Origin: Planctomycetota bacterium
GTDB lineage: Bacteria; Planctomycetota; Planctomycetia; Gemmatales; HRBIN36
Reading direction: 5' to 3'
Length of the DNA stretch: 64,000 nucleotides
Assembly (NCBI GenBank): GCA_014584395.1
Contig: JACTMY010000017.1
Coordinates: forward strand, 166,012 to 230,011
In this document: positions 22,375 to 30,869 of the stretch, in pieces
Position numbering within the stretch: the first letter of the stretch is position 1
How the letters are laid out: every line of letters begins with the position of its first letter
The notes under the pieces: model-generated
Database searches by the model: none
What the model was told of the DNA's origin: nothing
Seen by the model: only the letters and a program-made list of their open reading frames with translations
Program-made: the position numbers and the translations under genes

Positions 22375-23361
22375 ATGACCACAACCACCCCATCGAAGCG
22401 CCGCGTTTTGAGCGGCGTGCAACCCTCGGGCAAGCTGCATCTGGGCAACTACTTCGGCGCCATCAAGCAGCACATCGCCCTGCAAGAGCAGTTTGAGTGC
22501 TTCTTCTTCATCGCCGACTACCATTCCCTGACCACGATCCGCGACGCCAAGACCCTGCACGAGCACGTCCTCGACGTCGCCCTCGATTATCTGGCCCTGG
22601 GGCTGGATCCCCGGAAGGTCGCTTTCTTTCGCCAATGCGACATTCCCGAGGTGACGGAACTGGCCTGGATTCTTTCCACGGTCACGGGCATGGGACTGCT
22701 CGAGCGGGCCCACTCTTACAAGGACAAGCTGGCTCGGGGGATCGCTCCCAGCGTCGGCCTGTTCACCTATCCCGTCCTCATGGCCGCGGATATTTTGATC
22801 TACCGCTCCCACCTCGTCCCCGTCGGCCAGGATCAGGTGCAGCACATCGAGATGACCCGCGACATGGCCGGCCATTTTCATCAAACCTACGGCGTGTCGC
22901 TTTTTCCCTTGCCCGAAGCCAGGCTGAACGAAGCCGCGGTCGTCCCCGGGCTGGATGGCAAGAAGATGAGCAAATCCTATGGCAATACCATCGACCTGTT
23001 CGCCGAGGGCAAACCCCTGAAGAAGACCGTGATGAGCATCGTCACGGACAGCACGCCCCTGGAGGCGCCGAAGGACCCCGCGCAGTGCAACGTGTTCAAG
23101 CTCTATTCCCTGTTCGCCAACGCACAGGAGCAGGCGGCTCTGGCCGAGAAGTATCGGGCCGGAGGCATGGGGTATGGCACCGCCAAGACGATGCTGCTCG
23201 AGAAGATCGATGCTTACTTTGGCCCGGCGCGGGAGCGGCGGAAGGAACTGGCCAAGAACATGAATTACGTCGAGCAGGTGCTGCTCGAGGGCGCGGCCAA
23301 GGCCCGATTGGAAGCCCAGGCAACGATGACCGCCGTCCGCCAAGCCGTCGGCCTGCGGTAG
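22375..23361 (+). CDS. trpS: Tryptophan--tRNA ligase
   Basis: 'RVLSGVQPSGKLHLGNYFGAIKQ' (HIGH-like), 'GLDGKKMSKSYGNTIDL' (KMSKS). Confidence 0.98.
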   Translation: MTTTTPSKRRVLSGVQPSGKLHLGNYFGAIKQHIALQEQFECFFFIADYHSLTTIRDAKTLHEHVLDVALDYLALGLDPRKVAFFRQCDIPEVTELAWILSTVTGMGLLERAHSYKDKLARGIAPSVGLFTYPVLMAADILIYRSHLVPVGQDQVQHIEMTRDMAGHFHQTYGVSLFPLPEARLNEAAVVPGLDGKKMSKSYGNTIDLFAEGKPLKKTVMSIVTDSTPLEAPKDPAQCNVFKLYSLFANAQEQAALAEKYRAGGMGYGTAKTMLLEKIDAYFGPARERRKELAKNMNYVEQVLLEGAAKARLEAQATMTAVRQAVGLR

Positions 23362-23379
23362 ACGCCGGCTAGCCGTTCA

Positions 23380-23616
23380 TCACTCCCTCGCCACCACCGT
23401 GTCGTACAGGCCGTAATGGGTCAGCCCCGGATGGCTGTCGATGCCGGTATAGCGCAGCGAGGCGTCCTCGTAGCGGCGAAACGCGAACACGGCCTGGTTC
23501 ATCTGCTCGGTGTTGAACACCTTGAGCCGCACGAGCAGGTGGAAGGTGTAGGTTGAGGTCCACCTGTCGTACGGTTTATTCCGCCTTGAGGGAGTTCTTG
23601 TGAACCTTGTTGGCAC
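23380..23616 (-). pseudogene. Short fragment of an unidentified protein (probable C-terminal remnant)
   Basis: 78-aa ORF with protein-like composition 'TFHLLVRLKVFNTEQMNQAVFAFRRYEDASLRYTGIDSHPGLTHYGLYDTVVARE', no clear start of its own, next to other debris. Confidence 0.35.
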
Positions 23617-23689
23617 TCAAGCAAGCGTCACCCATCAGCCGGTTCATGACCCAGATGTATCATTCCCCGCTGCCGCACTTGAACCACCC

Positions 23690-24271
23690 TCAAGCGAACT
23701 GGGATATGATAGATTCAAGCTCCCGATAGCTTTCCTCGGTCAGTAATGGCCGGGCGTCTCTCAGGAGCCGGTCGATGTCGAGCTTGCCCTTCAGGGCCAT
23801 GAGCATGGCTTTGATGTCGCCGATGTCCTTGGGCCGGTCAAAGACTTTTTTGAACACGATCAAGTCTTCGGGGGCGTGAATACGGATCGCGCGGCCCTCC
23901 AGATCGCGCTTGGGGCTGCGGTCAAGAACCTGGAAATGAAAAGGGTGCCAGGGAAGGAACAGTTCGGTTCGAACGCCTCGGCAGGCGAACGCGGCCAAAT
24001 GGCCTTTGCCGCGAAAGTCCGCTAACACGGCTTCCAGGTCCAGCGGGTGCGGTTCGGGGCGCAAATGCTGGCAGCCGGCAGAGGCGAATTCATTCACAAG
24101 TTCGGGGATTTTGGTGTCCGGGACCAGCGCCAAGACATCGACGTCTTGCGTCAACCGCGGTGGGGCATAATAGTTGTAAGCGATGGCGCCGCCATAGGAA
24201 CGGCGCAGCCCAAGCCGTTCGAACACCTCCTCGAGCCAATGGATGACGTCGATCAGTCCGGAAAGGTTCAT
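23690..24271 (-). CDS. Nucleotidyltransferase-fold protein (AbiEii/DUF6036-like)
   Basis: Start re-assigned to MNLSGLIDVIHWLEEVFERLG. Motif 'SYGGAIAYNYYAPPRLTQDVDVLAL' (GG...DxD type) and 'APEDLIVFKKVFDRPKDIGDI'. Confidence 0.75.
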   Translation of the reverse strand: MNLSGLIDVIHWLEEVFERLGLRRSYGGAIAYNYYAPPRLTQDVDVLALVPDTKIPELVNEFASAGCQHLRPEPHPLDLEAVLADFRGKGHLAAFACRGVRTELFLPWHPFHFQVLDRSPKRDLEGRAIRIHAPEDLIVFKKVFDRPKDIGDIKAMLMALKGKLDIDRLLRDARPLLTEESYRELESIISQFA

Positions 24272-24498
24272 TCGAGTCTTTCGCAAAGTGCGATATAACG
24301 CTGGCGGCCCGGTTCTTCGAGATGCCGGCGAATCTCCTCGTCGCGACTCTGTTCTTCGGCGGATTTCGAGTTGTGTATGGCATCCGCGGTACGGAGCAGA
24401 TCGCGCAGGATGCGGATCCGGTCGGCATCCGTTAGGCCGGCGGCGAACGCCACCTCGGCTGCAATCCCTTCCCGCTCTTTTCGTTCGCGCTCGCTCAT
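24268..24498 (-). CDS. Small charged protein overlapping the NTase start by 4 nt (putative partner/antitoxin)
   Basis: 76-aa ORF MSERERKEREGIAAEVAFAAGLTDADRIRILRDLLRTADAIHNSKSAEEQSRDEEIRRHLEEPGRQRYIALCERLE; ATGA overlap with the downstream NTase. Confidence 0.6.
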   Translation of the reverse strand: MSERERKEREGIAAEVAFAAGLTDADRIRILRDLLRTADAIHNSKSAEEQSRDEEIRRHLEEPGRQRYIALCERLE

Positions 24499-24640
24499 TC
24501 TGACATCCTAGCAGACACTGCCGTTGTGGAGTACCGTTGGCATGCTTCATCATCGAGTGGATAGGGACGCGTGTCCAACATCCGGTTGGCGAACTCCGGC
24601 GGCGTGAAGACCTCGTCGTTGGCCTGGCGAGTCGAGCCCC
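24495..24640 (-). pseudogene. Remnant of a restriction-modification type DNA methylase
   Basis: Minus-strand translation ...RGSTRQANDEVFTPPEFANRMLDTRPYPLDDEACQRYSTTAVSARMSE*. In-frame stop just upstream, no own start; stop overlaps the ATG of the 76-aa ORF. Confidence 0.4.
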
Positions 24641-24690
24641 GTCACAGGGGCCGGGTTCGGTGTCCGGCGCCTTACGGCGTTCGGCTCACC
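24634..24690. repeat. REP-like intergenic repeat with two small hairpins
   Basis: GCCCC-GTCACA-GGGGC, then ...GGCGCC-TTAC-GGCG...; resembles the 'GGTGAGCCGAACGCCGTAAGGCGCCGG' style of planctomycete intergenic repeats (from memory, not searched). Confidence 0.35.
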
Positions 24691-24779
24691 ATCGCCAATC
24701 GGCTCGCTATCGCACCGCCAACCTTTGCACTTTAATTTGGACGGTTGGCAGGAGCAAACGGATTCTCAACGCTTCACGG

Positions 24780-24820
24780 GGTGAATCATGGGGATGATAT
24801 GCTGCCCCCGGTGATTCACC
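24780..24820. repeat. Inverted repeat GGTGAATCA...TGATTCACC
   Basis: Perfect 9-bp arms at 24780-24788 and 24812-24820, with an inner GGGG/CCCC pair. Confidence 0.7.
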
Positions 24821-24870
24821 GGAAGCAAAAGACAGCGATAGGGTTTGTTCGTAACGGCATGCATCTTCAG

Positions 24871-24957
24871 CGGAGGGAGTGGGATTCGAACCCACGGTAA
24901 GGTCTCCCTTACAACGGTTTTCAAGACCGTCGCCTTAAACCGCTCGGCCATCCCTCC
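24871..24957 (-). tRNA. tRNA-Ser (anticodon UGA)
   Basis: Minus strand GGAGGGATGGCCGAGCGGTTTAAGGCGACGGTCTTGAAAACCGTTGTAAGGGAGACCTTACCGTGGGTTCGAATCCCACTCCCTCCG; acceptor stem, long variable arm, T-loop GTTCGAATC, anticodon loop CTTGAAA. Confidence 0.97.
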
Positions 24958-25034
24958 GAACTTCTCTTCATTCTAGCCGCGGGGCGAACCCGGGTCTTGT
25001 GCTCCTCCCTCCGAGGTCGCATCTCCGCCGCGGC

Positions 25035-26288
25035 TCATCGGCCCGCCGTCGGCAGCGTCACCGCCAGCAACTCCTGCCCATCCCGCAGGAACAATTGGCC
25101 CTGGGCCAGCGCGGGGTGCGCCCAGGTGTTGCGACACACCTTGCCCCGGCAGAGTTCACGGTATTCCTTCGGGTCGGGCTGAATGAGCACCAGGTCGCCG
25201 GTCTCCTCGAGCATGAGCAGATGTTCCCGAGTCCGCATCAAGGTGGCATGATAGGTACCCACCTTGCGTTTCGTCCACAGCACCTGGCCGGTGGCGGGGT
25301 CCACGCAGTGCAGGTTCGCGGACGCCAGGGGAGGCAAGCTGCCGGTGACGACGTAGAGGTGTTGATTAAACCCGACGGGCGTCCCGAAATAGCAGGAGAG
25401 AGCGGGATTCTTCCAGCTCACCTTCGGCTCCCAGGCCGCATCCCCTTTGGGAGCGGCAATGTCAATGGCGAGCATGCCCGCCGTCACGGAGCTGATGAAA
25501 AGGCGATTGGCGAACCAAACCGGCGTGCTCGAGCTTTCGTTGAGCCGATCCTTGAAGGGAACAAACCACAGCGACTTGAGGGAGCGGGGCTCAAAGCCAT
25601 GCAGCCCGGCGGCGGTGAGGAGGAGGATTTGTTTGCCGGCCCCATCGAGCGACCAGGCGACGGGGGAGGAGTAGGAAGCGGCGTCATCGCCTGTTTGCCG
25701 AGTGATCCGGCCGGTCTGGGGATCGAGAGCGACCAGGCAGCAGCCCGCGCCGCCGACCATGACGATCAGTTGGCCATCGACCATGAGGGGCGACGTGGAG
25801 ATGCCGAAGAAGAGATTCTTGGCTTGGAGTTGGGCGAGGAGATCGGTTTGCCAGAAGCGATGACCCGAATGGGCGTCCCAGGCGGTTACGAGTCCGGTGA
25901 CGCCGAGCGTGTAGAGCCGGCCGTCGTGCCACAGCGGGGTGGAGCGCGGCCCATTGCCGAATTGATTGACGAAGGGAGGGCGGTCATAGCTTTGCCGCCA
26001 CCGTTCGGTGCCGGTCTGGGCATCGAGGCACAGGACTTCCTCTTTTTCGGCGTCGCGGATTTTGTAGTGAAGGAAGACCTTGCCATCGGCCGCGATCGGT
26101 CCGCCATGGCCTTCCCCGACGGGGACGCGCCAGGCCACGGTCAGCGGTTCGGACCAAGGCTTAAGGGAAACGGGAGCGTGATTGTCGCGCTTCGGCCCAA
26201 GCCAGCCGGGCCAGTCCCCGCCCTGACTTAAACCGCAGAGACCCAAGATCATGCCGCCGCTCAGGACCCAGCGCATCATGGCTATCAC
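25035..26288 (-). CDS. Secreted PQQ-like beta-propeller repeat protein
   Basis: Signal peptide; repeats such as 'LCLDAQTGTERWRQSY', 'TAWDAHSGHRFWQTDL', 'VALDPQTGRITRQTG', 'CVDPATGQVLWTKR'. Confidence 0.9.
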   Translation of the reverse strand: MIAMMRWVLSGGMILGLCGLSQGGDWPGWLGPKRDNHAPVSLKPWSEPLTVAWRVPVGEGHGGPIAADGKVFLHYKIRDAEKEEVLCLDAQTGTERWRQSYDRPPFVNQFGNGPRSTPLWHDGRLYTLGVTGLVTAWDAHSGHRFWQTDLLAQLQAKNLFFGISTSPLMVDGQLIVMVGGAGCCLVALDPQTGRITRQTGDDAASYSSPVAWSLDGAGKQILLLTAAGLHGFEPRSLKSLWFVPFKDRLNESSSTPVWFANRLFISSVTAGMLAIDIAAPKGDAAWEPKVSWKNPALSCYFGTPVGFNQHLYVVTGSLPPLASANLHCVDPATGQVLWTKRKVGTYHATLMRTREHLLMLEETGDLVLIQPDPKEYRELCRGKVCRNTWAHPALAQGQLFLRDGQELLAVTLPTAGR

Positions 26289-26944
26289 CTCAGCACTTTG
26301 AGCCTATCGTTGATCGCCTGCAAGTCGAAGTGGTCTGGATTGAAGGAGGCGCCCATCAAGGATTTGATATGGCGGTATTGCTCGTGCTTCTTGTCTTTGA
26401 TCACGTCAAGCCAGTGGTAATAGCCGAAGATGCCGCCGGAGTCCTCGGGCGGTCCGGCGCGTTCGCCCTCCAGGCACCAAAAGCGCGGCTCCCCCGGCTT
26501 GGCGGGTTGGATGCTCTCGACGAGGACGTCGTGGATCCAGTCATCGCCAAAGTCATAAATGTAGGCGAACGTTTGGCCGGGTTTCTTGACGACGTCTTTC
26601 AGAACGACCCAAAACTCATCGATGGCATCGTCCAGTTCGAATTCACGCTGGCTGTACAGTTGCTTGTCGATCAGAAAGCCATGCAGATGGCAGTCGGACC
26701 AATCGAAGAGCGACTGCATGACGAAATGGAGGTCATACAGGCGCACATCCGCGGGCACCAGGACGCGCCGCCAGATGGGCGGCTTGGAATTCCTGATCGT
26801 CACCTTGAGTTGATACAGTTGGCCCGGCGCATCAGCCTGGCGTTTCACGGGTGCCTTGGCCGGGGCTTTCTTGCTTCGACCCTTGGACGGGGTCGAAGAG
26901 GAAGCGGGAGCAGTCTTTGCTGGCTTTTCTTTCTTGGGCGGCAT
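26285..26944 (-). CDS. pRiA4b ORF-3 family protein
   Basis: 'YQLKVTIRNSKPPIWRRVLVPADVRLYDLHFVMQSLFDWSDCHLHGFLI', 'YIYDFGDDWIHDVLVE'. Confidence 0.9.
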   Translation of the reverse strand: MPPKKEKPAKTAPASSSTPSKGRSKKAPAKAPVKRQADAPGQLYQLKVTIRNSKPPIWRRVLVPADVRLYDLHFVMQSLFDWSDCHLHGFLIDKQLYSQREFELDDAIDEFWVVLKDVVKKPGQTFAYIYDFGDDWIHDVLVESIQPAKPGEPRFWCLEGERAGPPEDSGGIFGYYHWLDVIKDKKHEQYRHIKSLMGASFNPDHFDLQAINDRLKVLR

Positions 26945-26989
26945 GCCTGGGCACCCCTTGTCTGAAGGCCGATGGTCCGAAGCTTTAAT

Positions 26990-28639
26990 TTATAGGCTGG
27001 GGGCCGATTCGGTGAGGGAGGGAGCACGAAGACAGACCAATTGCCCAAGGGAAGTTTGCCTTTGCAGGAAATGCCACAGCTCGACCAGGTCGGGCGGATC
27101 ATAACCATCCAAACACAAGACGATGGTGCCGCGGCCCCAGCAGGCTTGCTCGCGGCCCAAATCTTTCCAGGCGGCGCGGGACATCGGCAAGGCGGCGCAT
27201 GAAGCCTGAGGATACAGCCAGGCGGGCAGGGACGATTGCCGAGCCTCTTCGGCCAGGACGGGGCCAAGCCGGCGGGCCAGGGACTGCATCCAGGCGCACC
27301 GCACGCTCTCCCGCTCGGTCCGGGGCACGCCTTGCAGGTCCAGCCAGCGCTCCACCCCGGCCAGGGAAAGTTGGACGTGGGCGCGGTCGATGAGGAACGC
27401 GGGCCGATCCGCGCAAGGAACGCGCCGCAGCCATTCCCGCTTGCACGGACCCGCGCTCAAGGCCAAGCGCACGAGGCTAAGGACCTTGCCCTGGAAGGCC
27501 GCTTCGCTGAGCGGCCGCTGATGCCGTTCCCAGAGGCGATCGAGCCGCAGACCGACGTGCTGCAGCAACGTGGATGAGCGCCGATCCACGCCGTCAGCCA
27601 GGGGGATAGGCTGGCGGGGTCGTTCGAAGATCATCCGCAGGGGCATGCCCTGGATGGCCCACCGCGCTAGCGTCATCCACTCGCTCGGCACCACGCGGTC
27701 ATCGTTCGCCTCCGAACCCGCGATGTGCCAGGCGATTTGCAAATAGGGCCAGGTCTGGGGATGCTCCGCGGCGGCGTGCAGCACGATCTGCCGTAAATGA
27801 TGCCGTTCGTCGTCAAACAACAGCCGCTGGGTGGCCCTTTGGAACAGCGGACCGCGGGCCGGTTCCGCCCAATGCGGCGGCATCCCCACGTTCAAGTGCA
27901 GGATGATCTGCAGCCCCGTGGCGTGGGCAGCCCAGGTCAACTCCTCCAACCAAGCCTGCGCCGTCTGCGGCGTATGCCCCGCCAGCAACAAATCTTCCTC
28001 CACGGCGTCCAGGATCACGGTTTGGCCCACGTAGCCGCGCAAGGTCTGCAGCCACTCGAGCGCCCCGCAGCCCGGCACCAGCCGCGTCGCATGGCGGATC
28101 AGTTCAGCCGGAGACGTCAAGTCATGCAGCTCCAAAAGTTCTTCCTGATGAGCGGCTCGGAGATGCCGGCTGAAGACTTGCTCCAAGGCGAACCGCCGCA
28201 CCGCTTGCGGATGCTGCTGCCTGAGGGTGGACCAAGCGGGAGGGCCGGCGTCGGCCATGGCGATGGGAAACCAGGCTCCGGAGGGCGGGGTTCCGTTAGG
28301 CCCAGCAGGGCTGCCTTGAGCCGAGCCGCACCGCTTGGCCGCAGACCCGCGGCCGACTTCCAAGGCCAGGTTCGCTTGCCCCAATTCGCGGAGCACGTGC
28401 TGCACCCAGCCCATGAACTGCGGCGTTGTCAGCGGTTGATCGAGGTCCTGTTCGCGGAGAAAGTGGAGGATGCCGTCGGTGAGTTCGCGGGCCAGGAAAG
28501 CGTCGGGCTGGCCCAGACGCTCCATGGCCAGGAAGAGCGTTTGCGTGACCCGATCCGGATCGAATGGGACAAGCTGCCCGTCCCGCTTGCGGATAAACGT
28601 CGGCCAGGAATGGCGCATGCCCCGATCCATCGGTGCCAT
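26990..28639 (-). CDS. ATP-cone protein, degenerate class III ribonucleotide reductase-like
   Basis: 'FIRKRDGQLVPFDPDRVTQTLFLAMERLGQPDAFLARELTDGIL' ATP-cone; 'VFSRHLRAAHQEELLELHDLTSP' resembles NrdD N-terminal region; no glycyl-radical motif seen. Start uncertain (28639, 28630 or 28618). Confidence 0.65.
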   Translation of the reverse strand: MAPMDRGMRHSWPTFIRKRDGQLVPFDPDRVTQTLFLAMERLGQPDAFLARELTDGILHFLREQDLDQPLTTPQFMGWVQHVLRELGQANLALEVGRGSAAKRCGSAQGSPAGPNGTPPSGAWFPIAMADAGPPAWSTLRQQHPQAVRRFALEQVFSRHLRAAHQEELLELHDLTSPAELIRHATRLVPGCGALEWLQTLRGYVGQTVILDAVEEDLLLAGHTPQTAQAWLEELTWAAHATGLQIILHLNVGMPPHWAEPARGPLFQRATQRLLFDDERHHLRQIVLHAAAEHPQTWPYLQIAWHIAGSEANDDRVVPSEWMTLARWAIQGMPLRMIFERPRQPIPLADGVDRRSSTLLQHVGLRLDRLWERHQRPLSEAAFQGKVLSLVRLALSAGPCKREWLRRVPCADRPAFLIDRAHVQLSLAGVERWLDLQGVPRTERESVRCAWMQSLARRLGPVLAEEARQSSLPAWLYPQASCAALPMSRAAWKDLGREQACWGRGTIVLCLDGYDPPDLVELWHFLQRQTSLGQLVCLRAPSLTESAPSL

Positions 28640-28643
28640 TATC

Positions 28644-29876
28644 CTACAAAAATTTCGTCCAGTCGATGGGTTGCAGGCGGTCGCAGCGGTCGGAGGCGGC
28701 AGGCCGGCGGGGGAGATGCCGCAAGACTTCAACGTACTTCTGGGCGGCGCCCGTGTTGAAGACGACGACCCGCTCGCGCGGCTGAATCGCGCCTTGCCGC
28801 CGCAACTCATGCAAAACATCGAAGCAGATGGCCGCTTCGGGGCAGAGACTAATTCCCTCCGTCTCGGCGACCCGCTGCATCCATTCGCCGATGCGGCTCT
28901 CTCGTCCGCGCTGCGCCGAACCGCCGCTGCCGCGCACGACGTCCAGCATCATGAAATCCCCGATCGCACTGGGCACCCGCAAGCCGCTGGCGGCGGTGGC
29001 GGCGTCGGGCCAGGGTTCGGCAAACCGTTTCCCTTCCTCAAACGCCCGCACCATGGGGGCGCAGCCGTCGCTTTGACACAGGATCATTCTTGGACGGTGC
29101 GTTGCCTTGAGCCAACCGAGTTGGGCCAGCTCTTCAAAGGCCTTCGCCATGCCGATCAAGCCGGTGCCGCCGCCCGCGGGATAGAGGATGATCTCGGGCA
29201 GGTCCCAGGCGAACTGCTCGGCCAGTTCCAGCCCCATCGTTTTCTTGCCTTCCAGGCGATAAGGTTCCCGCAGCGTGGCCATGTTGAACCAGCCGACGCG
29301 GGCCGCGCCTTCGTTCACGATCGCCCCGCAATCGGAGATGAGGCCGTTCACCAGATGGACCCTGGCGCCGTAAAGACTGGCTTCAAGAACGTTGATCTCC
29401 GGCGTATCGTCGGGCATGAACACGTCCGCCCGAAGCCCCGCGCGGGCGGCATAGGCGGCGAGCGCCCCGCCGGCATTCCCCGCCGAGGGAACCGCCAGCC
29501 GCTGCACGCCCAAGTGCAAAGCCATGCTCACGGCCACGGCCATGCCGCGGCTTTTGAAGCTGCCCGTGGGCTGCGAGCTTTCATCCTTGATCCATAGTTG
29601 CTGCAAGCCCAGGTCCCGAGCGAGCCGCGGACAATCCACCAGGGGAGACAGGCCTTCGCCCAAGGAGACGACCCGCGCATCCTTGGGCAGCGGCAACAGT
29701 TCTCGATAACGCCAAAGGTCGGGCGGGCGCTCGCGGAGTTGTTCCGGCTTCAGGGAGCGGCCGATGGCGGCGAGGTCATAGCGGACCCATAACGGACGTC
29801 CCTTATGCAACGTGTGAATCAACCCCGGTGCGAACCGCGTGCCGTCGATGGCGCTTTCCAAATGGCTGACGTGCAT
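28644..29876 (-). CDS. thrC: Threonine synthase
   Basis: 'LWIKDESSQPTGSFKSRGMAVAVSMAL' PLP-lysine; 'IILYPAGGGTGLIGMAKAFEEL'. Confidence 0.95.
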   Translation of the reverse strand: MHVSHLESAIDGTRFAPGLIHTLHKGRPLWVRYDLAAIGRSLKPEQLRERPPDLWRYRELLPLPKDARVVSLGEGLSPLVDCPRLARDLGLQQLWIKDESSQPTGSFKSRGMAVAVSMALHLGVQRLAVPSAGNAGGALAAYAARAGLRADVFMPDDTPEINVLEASLYGARVHLVNGLISDCGAIVNEGAARVGWFNMATLREPYRLEGKKTMGLELAEQFAWDLPEIILYPAGGGTGLIGMAKAFEELAQLGWLKATHRPRMILCQSDGCAPMVRAFEEGKRFAEPWPDAATAASGLRVPSAIGDFMMLDVVRGSGGSAQRGRESRIGEWMQRVAETEGISLCPEAAICFDVLHELRRQGAIQPRERVVVFNTGAAQKYVEVLRHLPRRPAASDRCDRLQPIDWTKFL

Positions 29877-30054
29877 GTGGCTTCCATTCTACAATGAAAC
29901 GGTCGAACAACCGCATGCGATGAATTGGCCAAACGACCGGGACACACGCCCCGGTCTGCCGCCGATGGTCCCCGGACGTCATTTTAATGCTTTTCTTCAG
30001 GATCGAAATGGTTAGGCTTTAACCAACGATCATTTCCTTTAAGGAGACACTCAC

Positions 30055-30825
30055 ATGCGCAAGATTTATTGGTTCACGATCTTCAGCTTGTTCTTGGCGT
30101 TGTCGAGCCTGCCTTTGGTGCGGGCGGCGGATCAAAAGGCGGCTGAAGCGCTGATTCAAAAGGCGATCGCCGCGCGCGGCCTGTCCGTGGAAAAGCCCAT
30201 GCTGGCCGAAACATGGAACCTCACGGGCAAGTTTCACATGGGGGGACAAGCCTTCACCTTCAGCGGCGAAGGTCTGTTCCAGTCGCCCAACCAGTATCGG
30301 CTGAACATGGAAATGGACATCAGCGGCCAAAAAATGAAGTTCATCATCGGCGTCAACGGCGAGGAAGCCTATCAGGCCGCGGCGGATCGCGTCGAGACGG
30401 TGGAGGACAAGAAGCGCGAGTACATGCTGAACCAGGCCCACATCATGAACGTTTGCGCGCTCTTCCCGCTGCTCAATAGCAAGCAGGTCACGCTGTCCAT
30501 CGCCAAGGAAGACAAGCTCAACGAGCAAACCTTGCATTGCGTGCTGGTCAAGCGCGAAAAGCACCCAGACATCACATTGGGGTTCGATGCCAAGACGGGC
30601 CATCTCGTCAAGCTGTCGACGAAAGTCATGGACGAATTTAAGGATTGGGCGGAAGTGAACGAGGAAATCTACTTCGAAAACTATCGATCCGTGGAAGGCG
30701 TGCAGTTTCCATCGCGCATGCGCATCCTCCGCGACGGCGAACTCATGCTCGAAGAGGAACTGTCGAACCAGAAACTGCACAAGAGCCTCGACGCCAAGAA
30801 GTTCGCCAAGCCCGAAGAGAATTAA
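30055..30825 (+). CDS. Secreted uncharacterised protein (outer-membrane lipoprotein-sorting-like)
   Basis: Signal peptide 'MRKIYWFTIFSLFLALSSLPLVRAAD'; beta-rich 'GKFHMGGQAFTFSGEGLFQSPNQYRLNMEMDISGQKMKFIIGVNG'. Confidence 0.7.
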   Translation: MRKIYWFTIFSLFLALSSLPLVRAADQKAAEALIQKAIAARGLSVEKPMLAETWNLTGKFHMGGQAFTFSGEGLFQSPNQYRLNMEMDISGQKMKFIIGVNGEEAYQAAADRVETVEDKKREYMLNQAHIMNVCALFPLLNSKQVTLSIAKEDKLNEQTLHCVLVKREKHPDITLGFDAKTGHLVKLSTKVMDEFKDWAEVNEEIYFENYRSVEGVQFPSRMRILRDGELMLEEELSNQKLHKSLDAKKFAKPEEN

Positions 30826-30869
30826 GTTCGTCTTTCCCCGAACCTGTAAAGTCATCTTGGCCATCTCCG

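Noticed and set aside
23384-23392. CACTCCCTC near the trpS end as an attachment-site repeat of the tRNA-Ser 3' end
   Set aside because: Only 9 nt and in inverted orientation relative to the tRNA copy; not a credible att direct repeat.
29935-29956. GACCGGG-ACACACGC-CCCGGTC hairpin upstream of the 30055 gene
   Set aside because: Short stem, no T-run, no second copy noticed; not strong enough to call.
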